Positions 44,014-52,532 of a stretch of 64,000 nt of DNA are shown piece by piece (position 1 is the first letter of the stretch; the number at the start of each line of letters is the position of its first letter). The stretch spans positions 4,377,501-4,441,500 of the forward strand of contig NZ_CP034346.1 of NCBI RefSeq assembly GCF_003991425.1. Direction: 5' to 3'. Below the pieces are notes generated by a model, which saw only the letters and a list, made by a program, of their open reading frames with translations, was not told the DNA's origin and did no database searches. The stretch comes from Paenibacillus lutimineralis. Lineage in GTDB: Bacteria > Bacillota > Bacilli > Paenibacillales > Paenibacillaceae. The translations under genes were made by a program, and so were the position numbers.

Positions 44014-45159
44014 ATGTCGAGACAATTGGAATTGATCGCGACTGCACCGATGGGTCTGGAAGCCGTCGTGGCACGCGAGTTAAAAGACTTAGGCTACACC
44101 GATACGAAGGTAGAGAACGGACGCGTCACTTTTAAAGGGGATCTGATCGATATCTGCCGCTGCAACCTCTGGCTGCGCACGTCAGACCGCGTACTCATCA
44201 AAATGGGAGAATTCACGGCCCGCACCTTTGACGAATTGTTCGAAGGCACTAAGGCTTTGCCTTGGCAGGACTGGATTCCGGTGCACGGAGAATTTCCGGT
44301 AGAAGGCAGATCCCATAAATCGCAGCTTAGCAGCGTCCCTGCCAGCCAAGGCATCGTCAAGAAAGCAATCGTCGAGAAGCTGAAACAATCCTACCACACG
44401 GAATGGTTCCAGGAGAATGGACCACGCTATGTGATTGAGGTTAACCTTCTGAATGATATTGCACTGTTGACGCTGGACACGACAGGACCCGCACTGCATA
44501 AACGCGGTTACCGCAAGCTGATTACTGAAGCTCCCCTCAAGGAGACGATGGCGGCTGCTCTTATTCTACTCAGCCGTTGGAATCAGAATCCGTCTCGCCC
44601 ATTCTACGATCCTTGCTGCGGATCGGGAACGCTGCCGATTGAAGCCGCAATGATCGGCTGGAATATCGCCCCCGGACTGCGCCGCTCGTTCAATTCAGAG
44701 AATTGGCCGGCCATTCCGCAGGAGTTGTGGCAGGACGCCCGGGATGAAGCGATCGACTTGGTTCGTGATGACATTCCGCTGAATATCAGCGGCAGTGATA
44801 TCGATCCGAAGGCGATTGAAGTAGCCCAAGCGGCGGCCAAGAGTGCTGGACTTGCTAAAGAGGTCACTTTTCAGGCGCTTCCCGCGGCGAGGATCCAACT
44901 TCAAGGCGACTATGGATGTATGATCACGAATCCTCCTTACGGTGAACGAATTGGTGAGGAGAAAGAAATTCGCCGCTTGATTTCCCAACTCGGCAGGATT
45001 TCCGCGGAATATCCAACATGGTCCTTCTTCGCTATTACCCCAACCAAGCAATTCGAGCATGAGTTTGGCCGTAAGGCGGACAAGCGCCGCAAGCTGTTCA
45101 ACGGTCGGATCGAGTGCCAATACCTGCAATACCTCGGCCCCCTTCCACCCAGACATTAA
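44014..45159 (+). CDS. ypsC: THUMP-domain RNA methyltransferase (YpsC/RlmL-N-like)
   Basis: A 381-residue enzyme that methylates N2 of a guanine in 23S rRNA in related proteins. Order: N-terminal ferredoxin-like part (LIATAPMGLEAVVARELKDLG), THUMP domain to about residue 155, then the methyltransferase with the SAM motif YDPCCGSGTLPIEAAM near 195 and the catalytic NPPYGER near 307. The ribosome site before ATG 44014 is weak (CGGAG, 14 bases). A terminator overlaps the 3' end. Confidence 0.93.
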   Translation: MSRQLELIATAPMGLEAVVARELKDLGYTDTKVENGRVTFKGDLIDICRCNLWLRTSDRVLIKMGEFTARTFDELFEGTKALPWQDWIPVHGEFPVEGRSHKSQLSSVPASQGIVKKAIVEKLKQSYHTEWFQENGPRYVIEVNLLNDIALLTLDTTGPALHKRGYRKLITEAPLKETMAAALILLSRWNQNPSRPFYDPCCGSGTLPIEAAMIGWNIAPGLRRSFNSENWPAIPQELWQDARDEAIDLVRDDIPLNISGSDIDPKAIEVAQAAAKSAGLAKEVTFQALPAARIQLQGDYGCMITNPPYGERIGEEKEIRRLISQLGRISAEYPTWSFFAITPTKQFEHEFGRKADKRRKLFNGRIECQYLQYLGPLPPRH

Positions 45160-45177
45160 TCTGGGGGAAGGGTTTTC
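45141..45177 (+). terminator. Terminator of ypsC, overlapping its 3' end
   Basis: CCTTCCaCCCAGA and TCTGGGgGAAGG arms, followed by TTTTCCTT; the left arm lies within the last codons of ypsC. Confidence 0.8.
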
Positions 45178-45274
45178 CTTGTTGTAGAGGTTGAACACAC
45201 ACTTATAATATGATCATACTTCGGACGAGAGTAATGCGCTCGCTTATTCGATTTAGAAAGGAGGCTGGCATTTC

Positions 45275-47272
45275 ATGCTGAGTCATACACGGGACAGGGG
45301 TCCGCGCGCCCTATTAACACGCTTGTATCGTACCCATTTTTTTGCATATATCGTCTTTTTATTTCTAATCTTCTATAAACTAGTTCTGCTTCATAACAAC
45401 CTACACGCCAGATATATCGATATGAGTCGGCTGGATGATGTGATTGCTATCGGCTCAGTCATGCTGATCTCGTTCTGGGTATTCTGGCTGCCGCGACGTG
45501 GACGCTTGGTCGCCCTCTGGGGCCTCGACGTGGTTCTCACCTTCCTCATCTTTGCCGATCTGATCTATTACCGTTACTTCGGTGATTTTATTACGATCCC
45601 GGTTCTGCTGCAGGCCGGTCAAGTCGGCGAGCTCGGGGACAGTATCCGCTCGCTTATCCATATATCCGATCTGTGGCTGTGCGCCGATCTGCTGTTGGGG
45701 TTGATCGTCGTGATATTCTTTGGTATACGCCGATGGCTACTGCGGCATACACAGCGTAATCATTTGGGCCCTCTCTATCCTCAGACCTATTCATATCCGG
45801 AGAAACCATCTTGGGGACGCGTGGCGATTCGCCGCTTTGCCAGCGGGGTCATGATCTTCATCATTGGCTTCGCTATGACGCTTGGTCCAATCCGGCATTA
45901 TACCAAGACATGGGCAGCAGGTTTATTTGAGGGCGGCTGGTGGAATATTTCCCTTTATAATGTTACCGGTCTTCTAGGATTCCATTATTATGATGTCTAT
46001 CGCTATGCCAAGGAGCATCTTGGCGGCAAGCCCGAGCTTAGCGCTGAAGACCAACAGGAAATACAGCGATGGTTCGATCAGGCAAAATCCAGGCGGGTTG
46101 TTCAAAATGAAACCTTCGGCGCCTACCGAGACAGCAATATTATTGTCGTTCAAGCCGAGGCCTTTATGAATTTCATGATTGGCAAGAAGATCGGTGGTCA
46201 GGAGATTACGCCGAATTTCAATCGTCTGATGCAGGAGAGCATGTACTACTCCAATTTCTATCATCAGACGGGTCAAGGCAGAACCTCGGATGCCGATTTC
46301 TCATCGCAGAGTTCTCTGCACCCGCTGCCCACCGGCTCAGTATTTGTCCGTTTTCCAGATCATGAATATGATGTGCTTCCGAGCATTCTGAAGGAAAACG
46401 GCTACGAGACCGGAGCCTTCCACGCTTATGAGAGCAGCTTCTGGAACCGTCTGAATATGTATAAAGCGATGAATTATGATCATTTCTACAGCAAATCGGA
46501 TTACAAAATGGATGAGGCCATCGGCTGGTCGCTTGGCGACAAGTCCTTCTTCCGCCAATCACTAGAGCTGATGTCTACGGAAAAGCAGCCCTCCTATTCG
46601 TTCCTGATTACTTTATCGAGTCACCATCCGTACACGCTTCCCGCCAACGTGCAAGAGCTGGATACTGGTGAATTCAAGGGCACTATATTTGGCGACTATC
46701 TGCAATCTGTCCATTACGTGGATGCAGCGGTGGGCGAGCTGGTAGAAGGAATGAAGCAGCAAGGGATCTGGGACAATACGATCCTCGTCTTCTATGGTGA
46801 TCATGACAACTCGATTCAAGACAAGGAACCCTATGAGCAATTTCTCGGCAAATCCTTAACCAGTCTTGATATGAGCCAAATCATGAACCAAGTTCCTCTG
46901 TTGATTCATCTACCTGATGGACAACATGCGGGGATTTTCGATGAGCCTGCGGGTCAGCTCGATATGGCGCCTTCATTACTGCACTTGCTCGGTATCTCGA
47001 CCGAAAGCTACTATATGATGGGCAATAATCTATTCTCCGGTCAGGAACGCTTTGTCGTGCTTCGATCGGGTGCTTTCACAGATGGCAAGCTGTATTACGT
47101 TCCGTCTCCGGATAGCCGCTTCGATAACGGCTCCTGCTATGATCTCACGACACGTAAACTTGCTGATGTAGAGAAGTGCAAGATCCCTTATGAAGAAGCG
47201 AATAAGCGCCTATCCATATCTGACCGTGTAATTACGGGGGATTTGATCAAATTGCTAAGAACAAAGGAATGA
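45275..47272 (+). CDS. LTA-synthase family membrane sulfatase-fold enzyme
   Basis: A 665-residue protein with five N-terminal transmembrane helices (about residues 15-215) and an extracellular sulfatase-fold domain. The catalytic Thr lies in HQTGQGRTSDADF, and metal ligands appear in VVQAEAFMNF (Glu) and FYGDHDN. These enzymes polymerise glycerol phosphate from phosphatidylglycerol onto glycolipid anchors (LtaS, YfnI, YqgS) or act as primases (YvgJ); which one this is cannot be decided. AAAGGAGG precedes the ATG. Monocistronic, with a strong terminator. Confidence 0.92.
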   Translation: MLSHTRDRGPRALLTRLYRTHFFAYIVFLFLIFYKLVLLHNNLHARYIDMSRLDDVIAIGSVMLISFWVFWLPRRGRLVALWGLDVVLTFLIFADLIYYRYFGDFITIPVLLQAGQVGELGDSIRSLIHISDLWLCADLLLGLIVVIFFGIRRWLLRHTQRNHLGPLYPQTYSYPEKPSWGRVAIRRFASGVMIFIIGFAMTLGPIRHYTKTWAAGLFEGGWWNISLYNVTGLLGFHYYDVYRYAKEHLGGKPELSAEDQQEIQRWFDQAKSRRVVQNETFGAYRDSNIIVVQAEAFMNFMIGKKIGGQEITPNFNRLMQESMYYSNFYHQTGQGRTSDADFSSQSSLHPLPTGSVFVRFPDHEYDVLPSILKENGYETGAFHAYESSFWNRLNMYKAMNYDHFYSKSDYKMDEAIGWSLGDKSFFRQSLELMSTEKQPSYSFLITLSSHHPYTLPANVQELDTGEFKGTIFGDYLQSVHYVDAAVGELVEGMKQQGIWDNTILVFYGDHDNSIQDKEPYEQFLGKSLTSLDMSQIMNQVPLLIHLPDGQHAGIFDEPAGQLDMAPSLLHLLGISTESYYMMGNNLFSGQERFVVLRSGAFTDGKLYYVPSPDSRFDNGSCYDLTTRKLADVEKCKIPYEEANKRLSISDRVITGDLIKLLRTKE

Positions 47273-47285
47273 ATTTAAAACAAAC

Positions 47286-47326
47286 AAGCGGTGGCTTTGA
47301 TTTACTCAGAGCCGCCGCTTCTTTTT
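47286..47326 (+). terminator. Terminator of the LTA-synthase-like gene
   Basis: AAGCGGTGGCT and AGCCGCCGCTT arms followed by CTTTTT. Confidence 0.9.
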
Positions 47327-47355
47327 ACTTTTTTAATCATCAAGGCATTATACGA

Positions 47356-48333
47356 TTACTCCTTCACAAACTCCTTATCACTGCGCATCGTATCAATTGG
47401 TCGAACCAATTGCTCAATTTGTGCGCGGCGTCCTTCCAAGAATGGAGGAAGCGACAAGATCTCACCTAAAGTCTCATATGGCTCATCACCCATGAATCCA
47501 GGACCGTCCGTGGCGAATTCGAACAAGATTTGTGGCGCGACTCGTGCATACAACGATTCGAAGAAATGACGGTTAACGTAACCGGATGTCGGGAAGTTGA
47601 AGCTAGCCATACGCTCAATCCACTCTTCCAGAACCTCACGGTCTTCGACGCGGAACGCGGCGTGGTGAACCGTACCATAGCCCTGAATGGAACGAGGGAG
47701 CGTATCATTATGCTCTACGATGACTTGAGCCCCGTTACCGCCCTCGCCCACCTCGAACAAGTGAAGTTTATTTTCCTCTGCAATCTCTTTGAACAATAAG
47801 ACCTTCTCCAGCACTTCCTTGAAAAATTTGAAGTCACTGACGCGAACAAAGATCGGTCCAAGACCGGTAATCGCATGCTCAAGCGGAATCGGTCCTTTCT
47901 GCCAAGGTGTTCCCGATACGATCAGAAGTATATGTTCATCCGAGATGAGCATATACTTCTGATCGTCGAAATCCACGAACGACAAAGTCTTCTTACCAAA
48001 TAGCTCCTGAATACCGGTATGCTCAACCTGCAGACGGTTGAACCGTTGCTCCCAGTAATCCAGCGCAGCATCATTAGGTACGCGGAAGGAAGTCTTCCAG
48101 ATTTCGTCGGTACCATGCACCCCTTGCCCGATCCCTGGGAAATCAAAGAACGTCATATCTGTCCCAGCGCTTCCTTTATCATCGGCAAAGAACAAGTGAT
48201 AGGTCTGAATATCATCCTGATTCACTGTCTTCTTCACAAGACGCATTCCTAATATATAAGTGAAAAATTCATAATTCTTCTCCGCACTGCTCGTAATCGC
48301 TGTAACGTGGTGGATTCCTTTTAAATGGTTCAT
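47356..48333 (-). CDS. Ring-cleaving dioxygenase, VOC superfamily (MhqA/MhqO-like)
   Basis: A 325-residue protein with two glyoxalase/VOC modules. The first begins GIHHVTAITSSAEKNYEFF with a metal His, the second has YGTVHHAAFRVEDRE with His; a C-terminal Glu in the YARVAPQILFEFATDGPGF region completes the 2-His-1-carboxylate Fe/Mn site. In Bacillus, MhqA/E/O proteins remove hydroquinone and quinone stress products and are repressed by the MarR-type MhqR. An inverted repeat lies upstream at 48417-48432. AGGAGG precedes the ATG. Confidence 0.9.
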   Translation of the reverse strand: MNHLKGIHHVTAITSSAEKNYEFFTYILGMRLVKKTVNQDDIQTYHLFFADDKGSAGTDMTFFDFPGIGQGVHGTDEIWKTSFRVPNDAALDYWEQRFNRLQVEHTGIQELFGKKTLSFVDFDDQKYMLISDEHILLIVSGTPWQKGPIPLEHAITGLGPIFVRVSDFKFFKEVLEKVLLFKEIAEENKLHLFEVGEGGNGAQVIVEHNDTLPRSIQGYGTVHHAAFRVEDREVLEEWIERMASFNFPTSGYVNRHFFESLYARVAPQILFEFATDGPGFMGDEPYETLGEILSLPPFLEGRRAQIEQLVRPIDTMRSDKEFVKE

Positions 48334-48416
48334 ACAATAACCTCCTGATGTGTGATCACTCTATTGTTGTTATACAATACCCAAATCATACGACGTAATT
48401 TATCTTGTAATAAAGA

Positions 48417-48432
48417 ATCTTTATTTAAAGAT
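48417..48432 (-). promoter_or_regulatory. Candidate MarR-type operator upstream of the dioxygenase
   Basis: ATCTTTA-TT-TAAAGAT, a perfect 7-bp inverted repeat with a 2-base centre, resembling the ATCTCGA/TCGAGAT layout known for MhqR. It lies about 85 bases upstream of the dioxygenase start in AT-rich DNA. Confidence 0.45.
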
Positions 48433-48517
48433 AATATACTACGAACCTTCAAGGCTGTCAAATTTACATTGATGATTTTATAGAGATTATCAGCAAGATA
48501 ATCACTTACTGATACGC

Positions 48518-48553
48518 AAAAAAAGAGCGCCCATAGTACAATGGACGCTCTTT
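48518..48553 (-). terminator. Terminator of the DUF1450-like gene
   Basis: GAGCGTCCAT and ATGGGCGCTC arms followed on the minus strand by TTTTTTT, 32 bases after the stop. Confidence 0.9.
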
Positions 48554-48584
48554 ATAATCCTTATTAGATCAATAATAGCTGCTC

Positions 48585-48818
48585 TTAATTTTTCGGCTTC
48601 TTCACGAAAGGTGCCGCCTTCTCCAGCACTTCATCTTCCGTCGGACCGCTGACATAACGGCCGTTAATGTAGATGAAGGCTCGTTTGCCGCATGGCCCAC
48701 AGTAAGACTTGCAGCCGACCTTGATGTCGGCATCAGGAGCCATTTTCTTCAGCTTCGGCACAAATGTCTTCATGCGGATATGATTGCATTTATCGCAAAT
48801 GCGAATGTCATTTGCCAT
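48585..48818 (-). CDS. DUF1450/thioredoxin-like small Cys protein
   Basis: A 77-residue protein with ICDKCNHIRM at the start and VGCKSYCGPCGKRAF in the middle, five Cys in all, then INGRYVSGPTEDEV. The layout resembles YuzB/DUF1450 proteins and thioredoxin-like [2Fe-2S] ferredoxins; the Cys could bind a cluster or metal. The start at ATG 48818 (MANDIRIC) is preceded by AGAAGGGA. The IscA-like gene lies upstream on the same strand, so both may belong to Fe-S or metal handling (inference). Confidence 0.7.
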   Translation of the reverse strand: MANDIRICDKCNHIRMKTFVPKLKKMAPDADIKVGCKSYCGPCGKRAFIYINGRYVSGPTEDEVLEKAAPFVKKPKN

Positions 48819-48853
48819 CGTGTTTTCCCTTCTTTTCTTCAATGCTATTGCTT

Positions 48854-48880
48854 AGAGGAAGTTCAATAAGCTCGCTTTTG
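48854..48880. repeat. End fragment of the GTTCAAAAAG element
   Basis: TAGAGGAAGTTCAATAAG followed by CTCGCTTTTGAT matches the left end of the long elements with a few substitutions. It lies between the DUF1450-like and IscA-like genes. Confidence 0.55.
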
Positions 48881-48910
48881 ATCACGAATTGATCAATGAA
48901 GTAACTTTAC

Positions 48911-49213
48911 TTAGTGATCTCCATGGTTACCCATGGACGGGTTCGTAATCACGAATCCTTCTTCAGGCAGGTACAAGTAGTCAATCTTCACGCCATCGAG
49001 CATCGGCTCATTCGCATCGACAAGAACATCAATTTCTTTATCGGTTGATACTAATGTCAATTTGTCGTCAGGCTTGACCAAATCAAGGCCATAATGGGCA
49101 TGGTCTCCATGAGCATGGGTAATGAACACCTTCAAGACCAACTCTTTGTTCTCTTCCTTGTCCATTTCTTTCTTTATCACTTTGGCCGCGTTGCGGGTAA
49201 TTTTCACTTTCAT
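48911..49213 (-). CDS. IscA/HesB-fold protein without cysteines
   Basis: A 100-residue protein with the HesB/IscA pattern: ITRNAAKVIKKEM helix, then DVLVDANEPMLDGVKIDYL and GFVITNPSMG near the end. A-type Fe-S carriers bind clusters through three Cys, one central and two in a C-terminal CxC. Here there is no Cys at all: the central position reads ITHAHGDHAHYG (residues 31-42) and the tail reads NHGDH (96-100). The His-rich replacements suggest a different metal site. ATG 49213 is chosen, with AGGAG nine bases upstream. Confidence 0.72.
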   Translation of the reverse strand: MKVKITRNAAKVIKKEMDKEENKELVLKVFITHAHGDHAHYGLDLVKPDDKLTLVSTDKEIDVLVDANEPMLDGVKIDYLYLPEEGFVITNPSMGNHGDH

Positions 49214-49352
49214 GAGGGACATCTCCTGTTCAGCAAATATGTTATATCTATACCGCCAATATTCCTATTGTAAAGAAACCTTAGCCTAGATGCAAGGGTT
49301 CACCGTATATATTCTGTAGTTTGGAATCCTCTGGCCGAATATGAACTTACCA

Positions 49353-49592
49353 TCAAACTGATGGATATTTACGCTCTGCTCGTGCTACGAACCAGTTCAT
49401 TAACAACATTGTGACCGCTAGATCATCAATTGGAATGAACGGTAGAAAATCAGGCAGCACCCAATACAACAATGCCGGGACAGTGAGCAGAAGCTTGTCC
49501 AGCAATGGAATCTGTGGGGATTGAAGCAGCCTTGGCACCCGCCGGAAAATATGTGACCAATGCCGCAGCGACCACATTTTCGACCATTTCAT
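49353..49592 (-). CDS. DUF1232 (YkvA-like) membrane-associated protein
   Basis: A 79-residue protein with LQSPQIPLLDKLLLTVPALLYWVLPDFLPFIP-type sequence: a Pro-rich turn followed by one or two hydrophobic helices and the LPDFLPFIPIDD box typical of DUF1232. The basic N-terminus suggests a cytoplasmic start. AAGGAGGG precedes the ATG. Function unknown; members are widespread in Firmicutes. Confidence 0.8.
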   Translation of the reverse strand: MKWSKMWSLRHWSHIFRRVPRLLQSPQIPLLDKLLLTVPALLYWVLPDFLPFIPIDDLAVTMLLMNWFVARAERKYPSV

Positions 49593-49728
49593 CGCGAGCC
49601 CTCCTTAGCATGCGGATTCAGGGACTACCACCTATATGTAGAATACCCTGTTTCCTTTCTTCTACACTAGTTTATTTCCTTAACGGGAACAAATGCAAAA
49701 TAGGCCTGACGGCCATCCGGGGAGAATT

Positions 49729-50649
49729 CTATCCCCGGATAAACTCAAACAGCAGTGGCGCCAGGTCCCTATAGATGGAATCGAATTGTTTCGGCGGCAA
49801 TGGATTCTTGCCCTCTCCAGCCTCTACTGTGTAACCAGGGCGACGGAATTTCATAATGAACCAGTCCTTATAGCCCGCATCACTTCCGCTTAGCTTCACA
49901 GCACGGTAGCCGCTCACTGCTGCCAGTCTATCTGCCATTGCCTCTGCCTCTGGCGGCTCCTGATCCCGGTAGTTCCAGTATATCTCCCGGCCTTGAGTAT
50001 GAAGAGAGAGAACTCGTGTGAAATCCACTGTCTCTGTCAACTCCGCCAATGCCTGGGCTTCTGGTTCACTTAGTGGGCAGGGGCCACTGTAATCCTGAGA
50101 AGCTGGCCGACAAACCTGACGGCGTTCACGCTCCGTATCCCAGCAAGCCGGAAACTGATCATTCAAGTCGACCCCACGAATATTCGCCTTCCATGCCGTG
50201 AAATCATCGTGGCCGTCATTCCATGCAAGCAAGCAGCTTCTCCAGCTATCGCCGACCATTGCAGCACCGTCCTGGGCCAGATCAACCCCGTCCGGATTAA
50301 CCATCGGCACGATCCACAGAGTCGTTTGCTGCAGTAAATGAACAATAGCCTCCGATCGTTGCGAACAGGCGTGTTCCAGCAGATCCTCCATAAAACGCAG
50401 CAGGAGTGGAGTAGTAATCCATTCATTCGCATGCACAGCCCCGTTCATATGTAGGCGTTCTGGGCCATTGCCAATCATAAAACAATCGATCGATCGCCCA
50501 AGAACACTTCTACCAATACTTCGCCGGCATAGATGCGGATATTTACGCATCAATTCCATACTTTGAGCTTGGAAGTCGGCATAGCGATATCCGCCACATA
50601 CCTCTACAATCGGAGTTTCAGGCCGATCCACAAATGGCGATGAATCCAT
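49729..50649 (-). CDS. M14 zinc carboxypeptidase (gamma-D-glutamyl-diamino-acid endopeptidase-like)
   Basis: A 306-residue metallopeptidase. The zinc ligands are His/Glu in GAVHANEW and His in LSLHTQGREIYW, and the catalytic Glu is in YTVEAGEGKNPL. The N-terminus (YRYADFQAQSMELMRKYPHL) and RSVLGRSIDCFMIG are typical of the peptidoglycan-peptide group near EnpI/MpaA. No signal peptide is present, which favours the recycling of wall peptides in the cytoplasm. GGGAGGAG precedes the ATG; TraX lies 35 bases upstream on the same strand. Confidence 0.88.
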   Translation of the reverse strand: MDSSPFVDRPETPIVEVCGGYRYADFQAQSMELMRKYPHLCRRSIGRSVLGRSIDCFMIGNGPERLHMNGAVHANEWITTPLLLRFMEDLLEHACSQRSEAIVHLLQQTTLWIVPMVNPDGVDLAQDGAAMVGDSWRSCLLAWNDGHDDFTAWKANIRGVDLNDQFPACWDTERERRQVCRPASQDYSGPCPLSEPEAQALAELTETVDFTRVLSLHTQGREIYWNYRDQEPPEAEAMADRLAAVSGYRAVKLSGSDAGYKDWFIMKFRRPGYTVEAGEGKNPLPPKQFDSIYRDLAPLLFEFIRG

Positions 50650-50684
50650 GTTCTCTCCTCCCCTTTACAGTTTCTATTCCATTG

Positions 50685-51311
50685 TTAAACATGCCAATAG
50701 CTGACTGCCGCTAGCACTAGAAGATGGAGCGGATAATAAGAGCGCCACAGCCAGCGTGGCATTCGGATCAACTCCAGCCTGTGCCACAATGTAGGACCGA
50801 ACACGATTAATAGCGTCGGTATAATACTCACCATCTGCACAACCCAGCCATAAGCCAACAAATAAATCACGTTCAGCAATACATGCATGAACAACAATTG
50901 ATATTTCTCCGCATATCTGAATATAAGCACCAGAAGCAGTCCATATGCCCCATAATCAAATGGAATAATCTCTACCAGCAGGCTGCAACCCGCGATCAAC
51001 AGGATTGACAGTATTCCGGGGCGTATATGTTCAAGCAGGCGCATCAACAGAGCAGCCACCAGGAGCGTCGCTACGACATTTATTCCACTCCGGCTTAGGG
51101 CGATCTGATAGGGAAGCTGGGACAGGACCGTAATGATCGTAAGCCGCAGCATATATTTACCGTAGCTCGTCGTATGACGGAAGCCTTGCACCAATGCATA
51201 GGCATAGATCGGGAAAGTTATGCGACCGATAATACGCCATATTAATTCTCCGGGAAAGAACGCCGCTCCAATATGATCGAGCAGCATCGTGAAGATCGCG
51301 ATCCATTGCAT
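50685..51311 (-). CDS. TraX family membrane protein
   Basis: A 208-residue protein with about eight helices beginning MQWIAIFTMLLDHIGAAFFPGE, the family signature with its D-H-I-G motif. The TraX of F-like plasmids N-acetylates pilin; chromosomal copies in Firmicutes have no link to conjugation and are probably acyltransferases of unknown target. ATG 51311 with AGGAG seven bases upstream is preferred to a TTG at 51326. No conjugation genes are nearby. Confidence 0.87.
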   Translation of the reverse strand: MQWIAIFTMLLDHIGAAFFPGELIWRIIGRITFPIYAYALVQGFRHTTSYGKYMLRLTIITVLSQLPYQIALSRSGINVVATLLVAALLMRLLEHIRPGILSILLIAGCSLLVEIIPFDYGAYGLLLVLIFRYAEKYQLLFMHVLLNVIYLLAYGWVVQMVSIIPTLLIVFGPTLWHRLELIRMPRWLWRSYYPLHLLVLAAVSYWHV

Positions 51312-51501
51312 AGGCTCTCTCCTCAAAATTTAATGGTTCCTTTTTAATCTTAATTTGTTACACTTAAACTACTTAAACTTAGAATGTATCCGCATTCAAA
51401 AGTTAGAGTATCAATTCATAGGATGTATGAGAACTTTGGGGAACGCATCTATTCTTGTGTGAATTACCTGTATAGAACGACCTGCGTATGGAGGAACTAT
51501 C

Positions 51502-52407
51502 ATGTACTTATTTATCGTGAATCAACGCTCAGGCAATGGGGGAGGGAAACGGGTCTGGCGAGAAATTAGTCAGATCCTTGATAATAAAGGAGTAACTTAC
51601 GAATATCAATTTACCGAGAGTGCTGAAGGAGCCCAAGCTTATCTCAAGGAGCAATTGGCATCTCCTGTAGAATGGAAAGCAGTTGGTGTTGTAGGCGGAG
51701 ACGGTACGATCCACAGTCTCTTGCCTGCGCTGCGCGCAACTGGAATTCCGCTGGCTGTCTTCCCGGCAGGCTCCGGCAATGATACCGCCCGAGGATTCGG
51801 TATTCCCAAGAAGATACCGGCAGCTGTTGATACAATGCTGCAGGGATTGCCGAGAATTGCCGATCTCATCTCAACAACGGGCCGCAGCACGTTAACCGCA
51901 CTGGCTGTCGGCTTCGATGCCGAGGTTGCGGATAATGTCAATAAAAGCCGTTATAAGAAGATATGTAACTCCTTAGGTTTTGGAAGATTGGCCTACGTCA
52001 TTGGCGTATTTCATACCTTACTCACCTTCCGCCCAGCCGATCTTACTGTAGAATGTGACGGAGTTATTCATAACTATTCTTCGGCCTGGCTGACCGCGGT
52101 CAACAATGTGATCAGCTATGGTGGAGGGCTGACGATCTGCCCAGAAGCGAAACCAGATGACGGTATGCTGGACATTTGCATCGTTCATGATTGCTCCAAG
52201 CTGCAGCTTCTGATGCTGTTTCCAACTCTGCTGTTCGGCAAGCATACACGGCTTCCTTTCGTGACAATGATGCGCGGCAGACATATCTCGGTCCATAGCT
52301 CGCTTTCCCGGCTGGCGCTCGGAGATGGAGAGCAGATTGCTTCTACGCCTCTATCTGTTTCGGCTGATCCGGGTGCTCTCATGGTAATGTGCCCACTCCC
52401 AAAATAA
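51502..52407 (+). CDS. Diacylglycerol/lipid kinase family protein (DgkB/YegS-like)
   Basis: A 301-residue cytoplasmic lipid kinase. The nucleotide site VVGGDGTIHSLLPAL near residue 72 and PAGSGNDTARGFGIP near 93 are intact, as is the late LALGDGEQIASTPL. DgkB phosphorylates diacylglycerol released during lipoteichoic acid synthesis, which would fit the LTA-synthase-like gene 4 kb away, but sphingoid-like or undecaprenol substrates are possible. GGAGG precedes the ATG. A short repeat copy and a shared terminator follow. Confidence 0.88.
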   Translation: MYLFIVNQRSGNGGGKRVWREISQILDNKGVTYEYQFTESAEGAQAYLKEQLASPVEWKAVGVVGGDGTIHSLLPALRATGIPLAVFPAGSGNDTARGFGIPKKIPAAVDTMLQGLPRIADLISTTGRSTLTALAVGFDAEVADNVNKSRYKKICNSLGFGRLAYVIGVFHTLLTFRPADLTVECDGVIHNYSSAWLTAVNNVISYGGGLTICPEAKPDDGMLDICIVHDCSKLQLLMLFPTLLFGKHTRLPFVTMMRGRHISVHSSLSRLALGDGEQIASTPLSVSADPGALMVMCPLPK

Positions 52408-52418
52408 CTTTTAAAGGT

Positions 52419-52474
52419 TGTTCAACCCTAGCTTCATCCAACCTTCTCGGTGCTGAAAACCGTTCCCTTTGAAC
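52419..52474. repeat. Deleted copy of the GTTCAAAAAG element
   Basis: About 56 bp with TTGTTCAA joined to CCTAGCTTCATCCAACC, CTCGGTGCTGAAAACCG and CCTTTGAAC, the right third of the long copies. It lies between the lipid kinase stop and the shared terminator. Confidence 0.75.
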
Positions 52475-52485
52475 GCGCTTTGAGC

Positions 52486-52528
52486 AAAAAACCTTTGGAT
52501 GGTTATAGCCATCCAAAGGTTTTTTTTG
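52486..52528. terminator. Bidirectional terminator between lipid kinase and murI
   Basis: AAAAACCTTTGGATGG and CCATCCAAAGGTTTTTTTT with a six-base loop; on the minus strand it begins only a few bases beyond the murI stop. Confidence 0.92.
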
Positions 52529-52532
52529 CTCG

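Noticed and set aside
48911..49213. THAHGDHAH as a metallo-beta-lactamase motif
   Set aside because: It resembles HxHxDH by chance; the protein is 100 residues long and the rest fits the IscA pattern, not the lactamase fold.
50685..51311. TraX as evidence for an integrated conjugative element
   Set aside because: No relaxase, coupling protein, integrase or attachment repeats are nearby; chromosomal TraX proteins are common in Firmicutes.
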